Assembly: GCA_030536195.1 (NCBI GenBank)
Contig: JAUNQL010000005.1
Coordinates: forward strand, 1-18,401
Direction of reading: 5' to 3'
From: Clostridia bacterium
Lineage (GTDB): Bacteria; Bacillota; Clostridia; Oscillospirales; Acutalibacteraceae
Length of the DNA: 18,401 bases
The notes below the pieces were generated by a model. The model made no database searches. It was not told the DNA's origin and saw nothing but the letters and a program-made list of their open reading frames with translations. Below are positions 1 through 7,049 of the stretch, one piece after another. Both the position numbers and the translations under genes were made by a program. Positions within the stretch are counted from its first letter, which is position 1, and each line of letters starts with the position of its first letter.

Positions 1-455
1 GACTCAGTGCTGTTTGCTGCGAAGTGCTTGATTGATGTACCAATACCCTCTGCCTGAACAGCGTTGATGAAAGCGGCACCAAGCTCACCAGCAAGTACTG
101 GATCCTCAGAATAATATTCAAAGTTTCTACCACAAAGTGGTGAACGTTTAATGTTGATACCAGGTCCTAAAAGAACTGAAACACGCTTAGCCTTGCACTC
201 ATTTGCAACTGTCTTGCCGACATGTGCTAAAACACCACGGTCGAAAGAAGCAGCGAGAGCTGTTGCTGATGGGAAGCATATTGCTTTAATTGCTTTGTGG
301 TTTTCCTCCTTGCGAAGGCCGTTAGGGCCGTCACTTACCATGATGCTTGGAAGACCATATTTAACAGCAGACCAAGTGTGCCAAAAGTCAGCGCCTGTTA
401 CGAGACGGGCCTGTTCTCTTAGCGACATGTGATTTACAAGCTCTGTGTAATCCAT
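1..455 (-). CDS. Glycoside hydrolase family 3 beta-glucosidase-like enzyme, N-terminal part
   Basis: Probable exo-acting beta-glycosidase of family GH3, cut by the left edge; 151 residues are visible. Family signatures are clear: SDGPNGLR at residues 41-48, the LGPGINIKRSP block followed by GRNFEYYSEDP at 96-119, and the substrate-binding KHFAAN at 143-148. The catalytic nucleophile Asp (usually in an SDW-like motif) and the acid/base lie beyond the window. There is no signal peptide, so a cytoplasmic enzyme acting on imported oligosaccharides is likely. The ATG at 453-455 has a GAGGAG ribosome site just upstream and its own near-consensus promoter at 511-539. It is divergent from the solute-binding protein gene at 618. 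The substrate cannot be told from this part. Confidence 0.93.
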   Translation of the reverse strand, partial: MDYTELVNHMSLREQARLVTGADFWHTWSAVKYGLPSIMVSDGPNGLRKEENHKAIKAICFPSATALAASFDRGVLAHVGKTVANECKAKRVSVLLGPGINIKRSPLCGRNFEYYSEDPVLAGELGAAFINAVQAEGIGTSIKHFAANSTE

Positions 456-510
456 AAACGATTCTCCTCAATAATTGCTATACGTTTAATAATTATAAAT
501 ATACAGATAA

Positions 511-539
511 ATTATACACAGTACTACTATAAGGGTCAA
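511..539 (-). promoter_or_regulatory. SigA-type promoter for the GH3 gene
   Basis: On the minus strand TTGACC (534-539) and TATAAT (511-516) are separated by exactly 17 nt. Eleven of twelve hexamer positions match consensus. Transcription would begin near 504, giving a leader of about 50 nt before the ATG at 455. Confidence 0.8.
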
Positions 540-576
540 GAAAAACAACATTTTACTATCCTATTTAGTCCACTTA

Positions 577-585
577 TGTTAAAAT
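577..585 (+). promoter_or_regulatory. Possible extended -10 promoter for the solute-binding protein gene
   Basis: TGT followed by TAAAAT (580-585) fits an extended -10 element; the -35 region about 17 nt upstream is poor. Transcription would start near 592, leaving a leader of only about 26 nt. This is the best plus-strand candidate in the 456-617 gap, but it is weakly supported. Confidence 0.4.
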
Positions 586-617
586 AATGGATAGATTAAG
601 TGACAGGAGGAAAAGGT

Positions 618-2255
618 TTGCTTAAACGTCTCACTATTAAATTGACGCTTGTCATATTAATACTTTCTATGCTTTTAACGCTCACCGCCTGCAAGAAAAA
701 CAAGTCAACTGCAGTGAGTGCTCCAATAAATAACGTCCCTGTTTCGTACGACGCTCAGATAGCTGAGGGCACTGACCTTGAAACAATCATCAACAACTGT
801 TTTGAGGGTCTTGTCAGGATCGACAAGAGTGGCAACATCACAAATGGTGTCGCCACAAGTTGGGACATCTCAAGCGATGGCCTCACATACACATTCCACC
901 TAAGAAATGCCTCTTGGCGCGTCCCAAGTAGCGCCAAGGATTCGCTCGGCGAGGAGTTCTACAACGGCATTAACAAAACAGTTGTAGCAGATGATTTTGC
1001 ATACGCTATCAAGCGCGCAAAGGACCCTATAACCAACGCGCCCGGCGCATCATATTTGAATGTTGTTGAGGATGCATACGCTAAGGATGACAGTACTTTG
1101 ATTGTCAAATTATCGTCCCCATCAGAGGGCTTTTTGACAACACTTGCGCTACCAATTTGTATGCCTTGCCAAGAGTCATTTTTCGAGGAATGCGCCGGCC
1201 GATACGGTCTCTCAACAAGCCTCCTTATGTCAAATGGCCCTTACTACTTAGGCCTGTTTGACGAGGAAAACGGACTTGTAACGCTCAAGAAAAATGCGGA
1301 CTACGAGGGTGACCATCCAGCACTCTATGACACAGTAAGGTTCTATGTTAAGGATGAGGAAAATCCTAGGAACTACGACATTATGCCAGTCTCAGCGGAC
1401 GAGGCAAAGAAGCTCGACGAGACATATTCAACTACCAGATATAAAAATGGCGTCAAGGCTTTCTGCCTCAACGCTTCTCATGAACCTTTTGTAACATACA
1501 AAAGCATTCGTCTTGCATTTGCACAGTCGACCAACGTCGATGCGCTTGTTGCGGATGGACAGACACGTGCTGAGGGCATCGTGCCATCATGCTGCAACAT
1601 CCAAGCCGGCGTCTCCTACCGTGCAAATGCCAACGTAATCAGCGGACCTGGTTACGATATGGACGCAGCCGCCCAAGCATTTAAACGAGTTAAGAACGGC
1701 GAGGAAAACGTCCAGACCGTCTCTGTTGGAGAGGGTGAGGACTCACGCGAGGGCGAAAAGAAGGATGTAACAGAGGAGTTCAAATTATCACTTAATTTGA
1801 AACTTGTCTGCCTTGAAGATGACATTCCTGTAATCAAACAGGCGCTCCAAGATTGGCAGAAGCTCTTCGGTGTAACACTCACACTTTCCCTTGAGCCTTA
1901 CGCAACTCAGGATGAACTTGATCAGGTTGTAAGAAAGGGCGAATATGACATCGCTTACACAACAATCATCACATCTCAGTTCCTTGCTAGCGACTTCTTA
2001 AAGCAGTTCACAACAGATCATCCAAATAACATCATCTTCCTTGAAAATCAGGAATATGACCGTCTCATTAATACAACATACAAAGCCAAAACAAAATCAG
2101 AACTCACAGAGGCGCTTATCACCTGTGAGACATCCCTTTTGAACAACGGTTACATTATCCCAACAATCACCAATGATACGTATGTCGCATACAACGACAA
2201 CGCCAAAGATGTAACCCTTCGACCATCGGGAACTGTAATGGCTTTCTACAAATAG
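618..2255 (+). CDS. Family 5 (OppA/DppA-like) ABC solute-binding lipoprotein
   Basis: Extracytoplasmic binding component of a peptide or nickel-type ABC importer. A Lys/Arg n-region and hydrophobic core end in the lipobox LTAC, with lipidated Cys25. The mature N-terminus has the family pattern: a two-state 'Y/D-AQIAEGTDLETIINNCFEGLVR' region, then GNITNGVATSWDISSDG and YTFHLRNASW. Length (545 aa) is normal for the family. I choose the TTG at 618 rather than the GTG at 600 because AGGAGG at 605-610 lies 7 nt before the TTG and would fall inside the coding sequence if translation began at 600. No permease or ATPase genes adjoin it, so it is an orphan binding protein here. An acidic, Gly/Glu/Lys-rich insert sits near two thirds of its length. 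Ligand unknown. Confidence 0.9.
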   Translation: MLKRLTIKLTLVILILSMLLTLTACKKNKSTAVSAPINNVPVSYDAQIAEGTDLETIINNCFEGLVRIDKSGNITNGVATSWDISSDGLTYTFHLRNASWRVPSSAKDSLGEEFYNGINKTVVADDFAYAIKRAKDPITNAPGASYLNVVEDAYAKDDSTLIVKLSSPSEGFLTTLALPICMPCQESFFEECAGRYGLSTSLLMSNGPYYLGLFDEENGLVTLKKNADYEGDHPALYDTVRFYVKDEENPRNYDIMPVSADEAKKLDETYSTTRYKNGVKAFCLNASHEPFVTYKSIRLAFAQSTNVDALVADGQTRAEGIVPSCCNIQAGVSYRANANVISGPGYDMDAAAQAFKRVKNGEENVQTVSVGEGEDSREGEKKDVTEEFKLSLNLKLVCLEDDIPVIKQALQDWQKLFGVTLTLSLEPYATQDELDQVVRKGEYDIAYTTIITSQFLASDFLKQFTTDHPNNIIFLENQEYDRLINTTYKAKTKSELTEALITCETSLLNNGYIIPTITNDTYVAYNDNAKDVTLRPSGTVMAFYK

Positions 2256-2267
2256 ACATAAAAAAAC

Positions 2268-2303
2268 AGGGCCTCAATCCACTCAGCGTGCGATTGGGGT
2301 CCT
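2268..2303 (-). terminator. Hairpin terminator between convergent transcripts
   Basis: A 12-bp stem with two G-U pairs (2268-2279 with 2292-2303) encloses a 12-nt loop that can pair internally (CAC/GTG). On the minus strand the stem is followed at once by a run of seven T, the intrinsic terminator pattern. On the plus strand the following AATTATT is weak, so it may serve the 618-2255 gene only partly. It lies 12 nt after that gene's stop. Confidence 0.7.
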
Positions 2304-2377
2304 AATTATTCGGGAGAAAATAAAAGGTCCTAGGTGTGGTGGTTACCTATGCTGAGTGGTTGAAGTCCAGTGATGGC

Positions 2378-2413
2378 AAAAAATTAAGTGGCTTTCTGAA
2401 AAGAAAGCCACTT
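2378..2413 (-). terminator. Intrinsic terminator of the small RNA / Moco operon
   Basis: A perfect 12-bp inverted repeat (2386-2397 with 2402-2413) closed by a GAAA/TTTC tetraloop. On the minus strand it is followed by AA and six T (2378-2383). It ends the small RNA starting near 2541 and would also stop read-through from moaC. Confidence 0.85.
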
Positions 2414-2541
2414 GTCAACATAAGTGTATTTGTCGCAATCTTTTCAAACACGGAAGGCAATTTCGTTTCCAAAACCACCCTGGCTTATCATCCATAGCAA
2501 TGCCTTAGGACAAGAAGCTCGAAAGCCAATATTCAATTTGT
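2378..2541 (-). ncRNA. Small structured RNA, candidate 6S RNA
   Basis: An RNA of about 160 nt is predicted from a strong promoter (2548-2576) to a strong terminator, with no credible ORF. It can fold as a long irregular hairpin. The outer helix pairs 2509-2514 with 2411-2416 and continues through 2504-2508 with 2421-2424. The inner hairpin pairs 2472-2479 with 2456-2463, including G-U pairs. The 3' side carries UUGCGACAAAUACACUU, which by memory resembles the UGCGAC-ACA stretch in the 3' side of the central bubble of enterobacterial 6S RNA; the 5' side CCUAAGGC resembles its CCCUGAGCC stretch. Size, single-hairpin plan and a dedicated promoter fit 6S, which binds housekeeping RNA polymerase. 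That this is a small RNA is fairly likely; the 6S identity is tentative because I could not run a covariance model. Confidence 0.55.
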
Positions 2542-2547
2542 ATATTT

Positions 2548-2576
2548 ATTATACAATCTTATGTATAAAAATGCAA
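2548..2576 (-). promoter_or_regulatory. SigA-type promoter of the small RNA
   Basis: Minus-strand TTGCAT (2571-2576) and a perfect TATAAT (2548-2553) are separated by 17 nt. It starts 8 nt beyond the moaC stop and points away from moaC into a stretch with no ORF, so it most simply drives the small RNA ending at 2378. Confidence 0.75.
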
Positions 2577-2583
2577 CCAAGAA

Positions 2584-3051
2584 TTATCTCTCATACCTTC
2601 CTGATTTGCCACCATCTTTCAAGATTAAATAGCACTCAGAAATCTCCATTCCTCGGTCAACTGCCTTGCACATATCATAGATTGTGAGAGCGGCAACGTT
2701 AGCACCTGTAAGTGCCTCCATCTCGATGCCGGTTTTGTATGTTGTCTCAACTGTTGAGATAGCCTTTACCTGTGTGTCAGAGATTATTTCAAGATCAATT
2801 GAGATAGATTCAATTGGAAGTGGATGACACATAGGGATAAGCTCATGTGTCTTTTTAGCAGCCATAATTCCTGCGATCCTAGCACATGAGAAAACATCGC
2901 CCTTTGGAACCTTACCGTCACGGATAAGGTTCAAAGTTTCTGGTTTCATTGTAATGACAGCCTGTGCCTTGGCAATGCGATGAGTATACTCCTTCTCACC
3001 AACATTGACCATGCGAGCTTCGCCGTTTTCATTTACATGAGTTAGTTCCAT
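2584..3051 (-). CDS. moaC: Cyclic pyranopterin monophosphate synthase MoaC
   Basis: Second step of Moco biosynthesis: converts the MoaA product 3',8-cyclo-7,8-dihydro-GTP into cyclic pyranopterin monophosphate, in the cytoplasm as a hexamer. The 155-aa length is normal. Family blocks are intact: ARMVNVG near the N-terminus, GDVFSCARIAGIMAAKKT at 51-68, PMCHPLP at 73-79, KTGIEMEAL at 106-114, and IYDMCKAVDRGM at 124-135 with the conserved Asp126 and Lys129. The C-terminal GGKSG motif is also present. The ATG overlaps the 3' end of the upstream moeA fusion gene by 10 nt, with GGAGG 9 nt before it, so the two are probably translationally coupled. It is the last protein gene of the operon. Confidence 0.97.
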   Translation of the reverse strand: MELTHVNENGEARMVNVGEKEYTHRIAKAQAVITMKPETLNLIRDGKVPKGDVFSCARIAGIMAAKKTHELIPMCHPLPIESISIDLEIISDTQVKAISTVETTYKTGIEMEALTGANVAALTIYDMCKAVDRGMEISECYLILKDGGKSGRYER

Positions 3052-4928
3052 GTCTCATAACCTCCAAGTCTCTCTAGTCTTTCTTTAAGTTCATCGCTTT
3101 TTAGAACTTTGAGGAAGGCTTGAATTTTTTCTGTATTATAAGCCTCTTCATTTATAAGTAAATCGTATTCCTCATTACAAATTGGAATGAAATCAAGGTC
3201 ATACGTCTTCGCCGCAGAATAGATGCCAAGACCAGCGTCAGCTGTGCCAGATGCTATCTGTGCTGCAACAGAGGTGTGAGTAAACTCCTCACGCTCATAG
3301 CCATAAATCTTGCTCGCATCTATGTTGTTTTGCTTGATAAGGAAATCGCAGAGAATTCTAGTGCCAGATCCCTTTTGACGATTTACATATGAGATGTCAT
3401 CTCGGGTGATATCAGAGAATTCTTTGATGCCCTTTGGATTGCCCTTCGCAATCATGAGGCCTTGGATTCGCTTGACACCCTTCTCGAGTACAACTCCACC
3501 ATCCTTGAAATGCTTGTTTACATAGGATGTGTTGTATTCACCTGTCTCCTCATCAAGGAGATGAATAGCACCCATCTGTGCCTCACCACGCTTAAGTGCC
3601 ATAATGGCGCCCATCGAACCAACATGAGAAGAAGATACTACTGAATCAGGATTGTCCCTCTTTAAAACATCTATAATCTCATCAATTAATGGATCATGGC
3701 TACCGATAATTGTAAGAGTATTTGCAAGTTCCTCTTTTGGCCTAAGTAAAGTAACCTTTACTTTGTCACCAGGCTCATATCCTTCACAGTCCTGTGGAAC
3801 ATCTATAATACCATCAGCCTTAACGAAGGATGTTACAACGCCCGCTCCACGATTAAGTGGAGTCGCTATAAACTCACCCTTCTCGTTAATGCCGACACGA
3901 ACTCTAACAAATTCACGGTACTTAAGAGGTGATGTCATCACCCTGCCGAGTGTTGCTTCAATCTCATCTTGGCGATGCAAATTAGCACCTGTCATAACCT
4001 CAATTACAGGCTTCATAATTTGCTCAAGCACTATGATGCCTGAAACAGGATATCCTGGCACGCCAAGAATTGGCTTTGCGCCAGCGTAGCCGAGAATCGC
4101 AGGCTTGCCTGGCTTGATTGCGATGCCGTGATAGAGCATCTTGCCGACAGTAGATACAGCCAGTGATGAGTAGTCATCACGGCCAGCGGATGAACCGGCA
4201 TTGATGATTACTGCATCGCATTCATCCACAGCCTGCTTCATTGTATTTATAATATCCTCTTTTATATCCTTAACAATTGGATACACCTTAGGAGTTGCGC
4301 CCCATTCAGCCAAGATGCCAGAGAAAATTGTTGAATTAAATTCAATAATGTCGCCTGGCTTTGGGTCTGTGCAAGGGGCAACAATTTCATCACCGGTTGG
4401 GATGATACCAACAACTGGTGGTTTTACTACTTCTACTTCAAGTACGCCACCAGCGAGCATAGCGCCAAGCGCTGCTGGTGCAATCCTCGTATATGATGGG
4501 AGAATCATATCGCCAGCGCAGACATCCTCGCCAACCTGGCGAACGTGCTGCCATGGTGTTGCAGCACCATAGAGGAGCACGTCGTCACCATCGCGTACAA
4601 CGTCCTCTATCATTACTACTGCATCCGTGCCATCAGGCATTGGGTCGCCTGTGTCCACCTGGATAAAATCAGTTGGAGCAAGACGGACAGGTGTTGTCTC
4701 GGTTGCACCAAATGTTACAGCCGCAAGCAATGCGATGCCATCCATTGCTGACGCATTGTAGTGAGGCGCACAGATATGTGCGTAAACAGCATTGGCTGTA
4801 ATCCTGCCAGCTGCCTCAAAGACTGGTATAGTCTCAGCCTTTGGAGCAAGACCCTCGCCCTTAAGCGCTGCAATATAACTTTCAACAGCAATATCGAGGT
4901 CCTCGTTTGTCAAATATTCATATTTCAA
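3042..4928 (-). CDS. MoeA-like molybdopterin molybdotransferase fused to a PBP-like domain
   Basis: Two-part protein of 628 aa. Residues 1 to about 400 are MoeA, which inserts molybdate into adenylylated molybdopterin: NASAMDG at 58-64, PTGDE at 177-181, NAGSSAGRDD at 243-252, KPGKP at 272-276 and GVPGYP at 289-294. Residues from about 404 to the end resemble the PBP-like domain (LysR-substrate-binding or molybdate-binding type) with NRQKGSGTR near 516-524. The fusion is known in Clostridia and archaea; the second domain is thought to bind an anion or cofactor, but its ligand is not proven. The start is TTG at 4926-4928, overlapping the TGA of the preceding moeA (TTGA), with GGAGG about 10 nt upstream. 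It is the second MoeA in this operon. A division of labour, for example for different metals or targets, is inference. Confidence 0.93.
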   Translation of the reverse strand: MKYEYLTNEDLDIAVESYIAALKGEGLAPKAETIPVFEAAGRITANAVYAHICAPHYNASAMDGIALLAAVTFGATETTPVRLAPTDFIQVDTGDPMPDGTDAVVMIEDVVRDGDDVLLYGAATPWQHVRQVGEDVCAGDMILPSYTRIAPAALGAMLAGGVLEVEVVKPPVVGIIPTGDEIVAPCTDPKPGDIIEFNSTIFSGILAEWGATPKVYPIVKDIKEDIINTMKQAVDECDAVIINAGSSAGRDDYSSLAVSTVGKMLYHGIAIKPGKPAILGYAGAKPILGVPGYPVSGIIVLEQIMKPVIEVMTGANLHRQDEIEATLGRVMTSPLKYREFVRVRVGINEKGEFIATPLNRGAGVVTSFVKADGIIDVPQDCEGYEPGDKVKVTLLRPKEELANTLTIIGSHDPLIDEIIDVLKRDNPDSVVSSSHVGSMGAIMALKRGEAQMGAIHLLDEETGEYNTSYVNKHFKDGGVVLEKGVKRIQGLMIAKGNPKGIKEFSDITRDDISYVNRQKGSGTRILCDFLIKQNNIDASKIYGYEREEFTHTSVAAQIASGTADAGLGIYSAAKTYDLDFIPICNEEYDLLINEEAYNTEKIQAFLKVLKSDELKERLERLGGYETWN

Positions 4929-6145
4929 AACAACTCGACCTCCACTTCATCGCCCTGCGAAACACCCTCGCAGTCGCGTCCAATTCTAATAAATCCATCT
5001 ATCATAGAAAGGTTGCTAACAAGTCCTGACTTGGCATAGACAGGTTCAACCATTTCCTTGCCGTCCTTGATTACAAACCTCACACCCATGCATTCTTCTC
5101 TGCCGTGATTGCTTGGTATTGAGAGTGCAACAGGCAATGTTTTCTTGAGTGATTTTGATGTGCCCAAGTCCCCGCTCATCTTAATAACAAGAGGCTTAAC
5201 AAAGAGATTAAATACATAGAATGCTGCAAGTGGATGACCAGGAAGTCCAAAACAAGGCTTACCATCAATGTTTGCCAAAATAGTAGGCTTGCCTGGCTTG
5301 ATAGCGATGCCATGGAAGAGCACATTGCCGAGTTTGTCATACACCTTAAAAGTTGCATCCTTAACACCAACTGAACTGCCACCGGAAACAATCAGCATAT
5401 CAGATTTCTCCAATGCGTCAGTCACAGCTTTTTCAAGGAGTGGCAATTCGTCTATTACTATACCCACTCTATTGATTTCACAACCGAGTTCCAACAGTGC
5501 TCCACAGAGCTCATAGCTGTTGATGTCTCTAATCTGTGCTCCAACAGGATTCTCTGTGACATCGATAAGTTCATCACCTGTCGAAATAACTGATACAACA
5601 AGTTTCTTATATACTTTTACTTTTGAATATCCGAGGGATGCAAGTGCTGCAACGTGGCGAGCTGAAAGTCGGGAACCCGACTTTAAAACCGTCTGTCCCA
5701 CTTTGACATCGTCACCCCTAAAGGTGACATGCTGTCCAGGAGCAGATGGTTTTAGCATGGCGCGTGTACCATCACCATAGTCCTCAGAAAATTCAAGCAT
5801 TACCATTGCATCCGCGCCAGCTGGCAGCTCGCCACCCGTTGGCACATATGCGCATTCATCCTTGTCAATTGCGAACGTTGGGCTTTCACCCATCAAAACT
5901 TCGCCCTTGAAATCAAGGATAGCTGGAATGCTATCTGAACAGCCGAAGGTGTCAGATGCCTTTACTGCAAAGCCGTCAACAGTTGACCTGTTAAAGCCAG
6001 GAACATCTTCATTTGCAAGGATATCCTCAGCCAATACTCTGCCAACCGAAGAGAGCAAAGACACCTCTTCAGTAGGAACAGTGATACCACCAAAAGTATC
6101 AAATATAATCTTTTCAGCCTCAGTTGATGTCTTAACAGTCAGCAT
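4925..6145 (-). CDS. moeA: Molybdopterin molybdotransferase MoeA
   Basis: Catalyses insertion of molybdate into MPT-AMP to form Moco. The 406-aa length is standard for a stand-alone MoeA with four domains. Motifs: FNRSTVDGFAV at 51-61 (substrate loop), STGDE at 188-192, SGGSSVGVKD at 254-263, HGIAIKPGKPT at 278-288 and GLPGHPLAA at 300-308, all canonical. The C-terminal beta-barrel domain IV ends with DEVEVELF. The ATG follows the mogA stop by 3 nt, and the ribosome site AGGA lies inside the end of mogA. It shares 4 nt with the downstream moeA-PBP gene. Of the two MoeA proteins this is the more orthodox, so I give it the gene symbol. Confidence 0.96.
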   Translation of the reverse strand: MLTVKTSTEAEKIIFDTFGGITVPTEEVSLLSSVGRVLAEDILANEDVPGFNRSTVDGFAVKASDTFGCSDSIPAILDFKGEVLMGESPTFAIDKDECAYVPTGGELPAGADAMVMLEFSEDYGDGTRAMLKPSAPGQHVTFRGDDVKVGQTVLKSGSRLSARHVAALASLGYSKVKVYKKLVVSVISTGDELIDVTENPVGAQIRDINSYELCGALLELGCEINRVGIVIDELPLLEKAVTDALEKSDMLIVSGGSSVGVKDATFKVYDKLGNVLFHGIAIKPGKPTILANIDGKPCFGLPGHPLAAFYVFNLFVKPLVIKMSGDLGTSKSLKKTLPVALSIPSNHGREECMGVRFVIKDGKEMVEPVYAKSGLVSNLSMIDGFIRIGRDCEGVSQGDEVEVELF

Positions 6146-6148
6146 ACT

Positions 6149-6658
6149 TTAGTCCTTCCTAGCACACTCAGATGCTTCGCCGATAAGTATCTCGATACCG
6201 TGGCGAAGTGGTTCTATTATTACTTCAAGGCTCTCAACAACTGCCTTAGGTGAGCCTGGCATGTTGATGACGAGTGTGTTCTTTCTAATGCCAGCAGCTG
6301 CTCTTGAAAGCATTGCTTTGTTTGTTATCTGCATTGATGCGGCACGCATAGCCTCTGGGATACCAGGAACCTCTCTTGGGCAAACCGCCTTGGTTGCCTC
6401 TGGTGTTACATCACGGAGTGAGAAGCCTGTGCCGCCAGTTGTGAAGAGAACATTAGCAATGTCCTCATCAGCGATACGTTTGATTTCTTTTCTTATGATA
6501 TCAAAGTCATCTGGGATGACTTTGTAGTCAACTACTTCATATCCATAAGGCTCAATAAAGTCCTTGATTGCAGGACCTGAGAGGTCCTCGCGCTCACCCT
6601 TGGAGCCCTTGTCAGACATAGTTAAAATTGCTGCTTTTATTTTAATCTGATCACTCAT
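6149..6658 (-). CDS. mogA: MogA/MoaB-family molybdopterin adenylyltransferase
   Basis: Adenylylates molybdopterin to MPT-AMP, the substrate of MoeA. The 169-aa single MoCF domain has TTGGTG at 73-78 followed by SLRDVTPEA, and INMPGSPKAV at 131-140, the hallmark substrate-binding loops. MogA and MoaB are close relatives and are hard to separate by eye; either name would fit. It starts with ATG and a GAGGAA ribosome site 9 nt after the moaE-like stop. Its place directly before moeA matches the reaction order of the two enzymes. Confidence 0.93.
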   Translation of the reverse strand: MSDQIKIKAAILTMSDKGSKGEREDLSGPAIKDFIEPYGYEVVDYKVIPDDFDIIRKEIKRIADEDIANVLFTTGGTGFSLRDVTPEATKAVCPREVPGIPEAMRAASMQITNKAMLSRAAAGIRKNTLVINMPGSPKAVVESLEVIIEPLRHGIEILIGEASECARKD

Positions 6659-6667
6659 AATTATTCC

Positions 6668-7048
6668 TCAATTCATCTCAAGTTCCTTAACACAATTGCC
6701 CTTGATGTCATCCATCAAGTTGTTAAATGCATCAAGTGCATGTGGGCGTGTATCAGCTCCTATGAGGATGTACATGATGTCGTCACCTACGTCGAGCTTG
6801 CCAGAGCCCAGTTCTGCACGAACATAGTAGATGCCCGGCATCTCCTTCGCTCTTGAAACCACCTTGTCTATCATCGTAGCGTCGTATGAAAAAATCATTC
6901 CGGTCACAGGATCGGAATCAATACCCTCTCGAACCTGTGCCTTGGCTGTGCCACGAACAACGCCATTGTGCATCAAATACATACCGCATTTATCGGCATC
7001 TGGAGCCATCTTGGCTTCCTCTAACCACTTGTTTAGATCTATTGCCAT
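6668..7048 (-). CDS. Divergent, short MoaE-like molybdopterin synthase catalytic subunit
   Basis: Likely related to MoaE, which receives sulfur from MoaD and converts cyclic pyranopterin monophosphate to molybdopterin. Similarities: GVVRG at 29-33 (where MoaE has GTVR), GKLDVGDDIMYILIGADTRPHALDAFNNLMDDIK at 83-116, matching the G-x-L-x-V-GD and HR-x-x-AF region, and lysines 116 and 121 near the position of the MoaE active-site lysine pair. It is shorter (126 aa against about 150), and the usual WKKE/WKRE ending is reduced to VKE. I start at the ATG at 7048. A longer version would begin with TTG at 7060, but the GGAGG at 7054-7058 would then lie inside the gene. That ATG follows the moaA TAG by 1 nt. 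No moaD partner is nearby. Confidence 0.7.
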   Translation of the reverse strand: MAIDLNKWLEEAKMAPDADKCGMYLMHNGVVRGTAKAQVREGIDSDPVTGMIFSYDATMIDKVVSRAKEMPGIYYVRAELGSGKLDVGDDIMYILIGADTRPHALDAFNNLMDDIKGNCVKELEMN

Positions 7049-7049
7049 A

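Noticed and set aside
151..432. Plus-strand open frame of 93 codons at the left edge
   Set aside because: It is antisense to the GH3 gene, which carries several unmistakable family motifs.
2268..2583. Moco riboswitch
   Set aside because: Such elements lie upstream of Moco genes; this structured RNA lies downstream of moaC with its own promoter and has no gene after it on the same strand. The operon's real leader (10223-10245) is too short to hold one.
2424..2687. Plus-strand open frame of 87 codons over the gap after moaC
   Set aside because: It runs into moaC on the opposite strand, has no ribosome site and crosses the promoter and structured RNA on the other strand.
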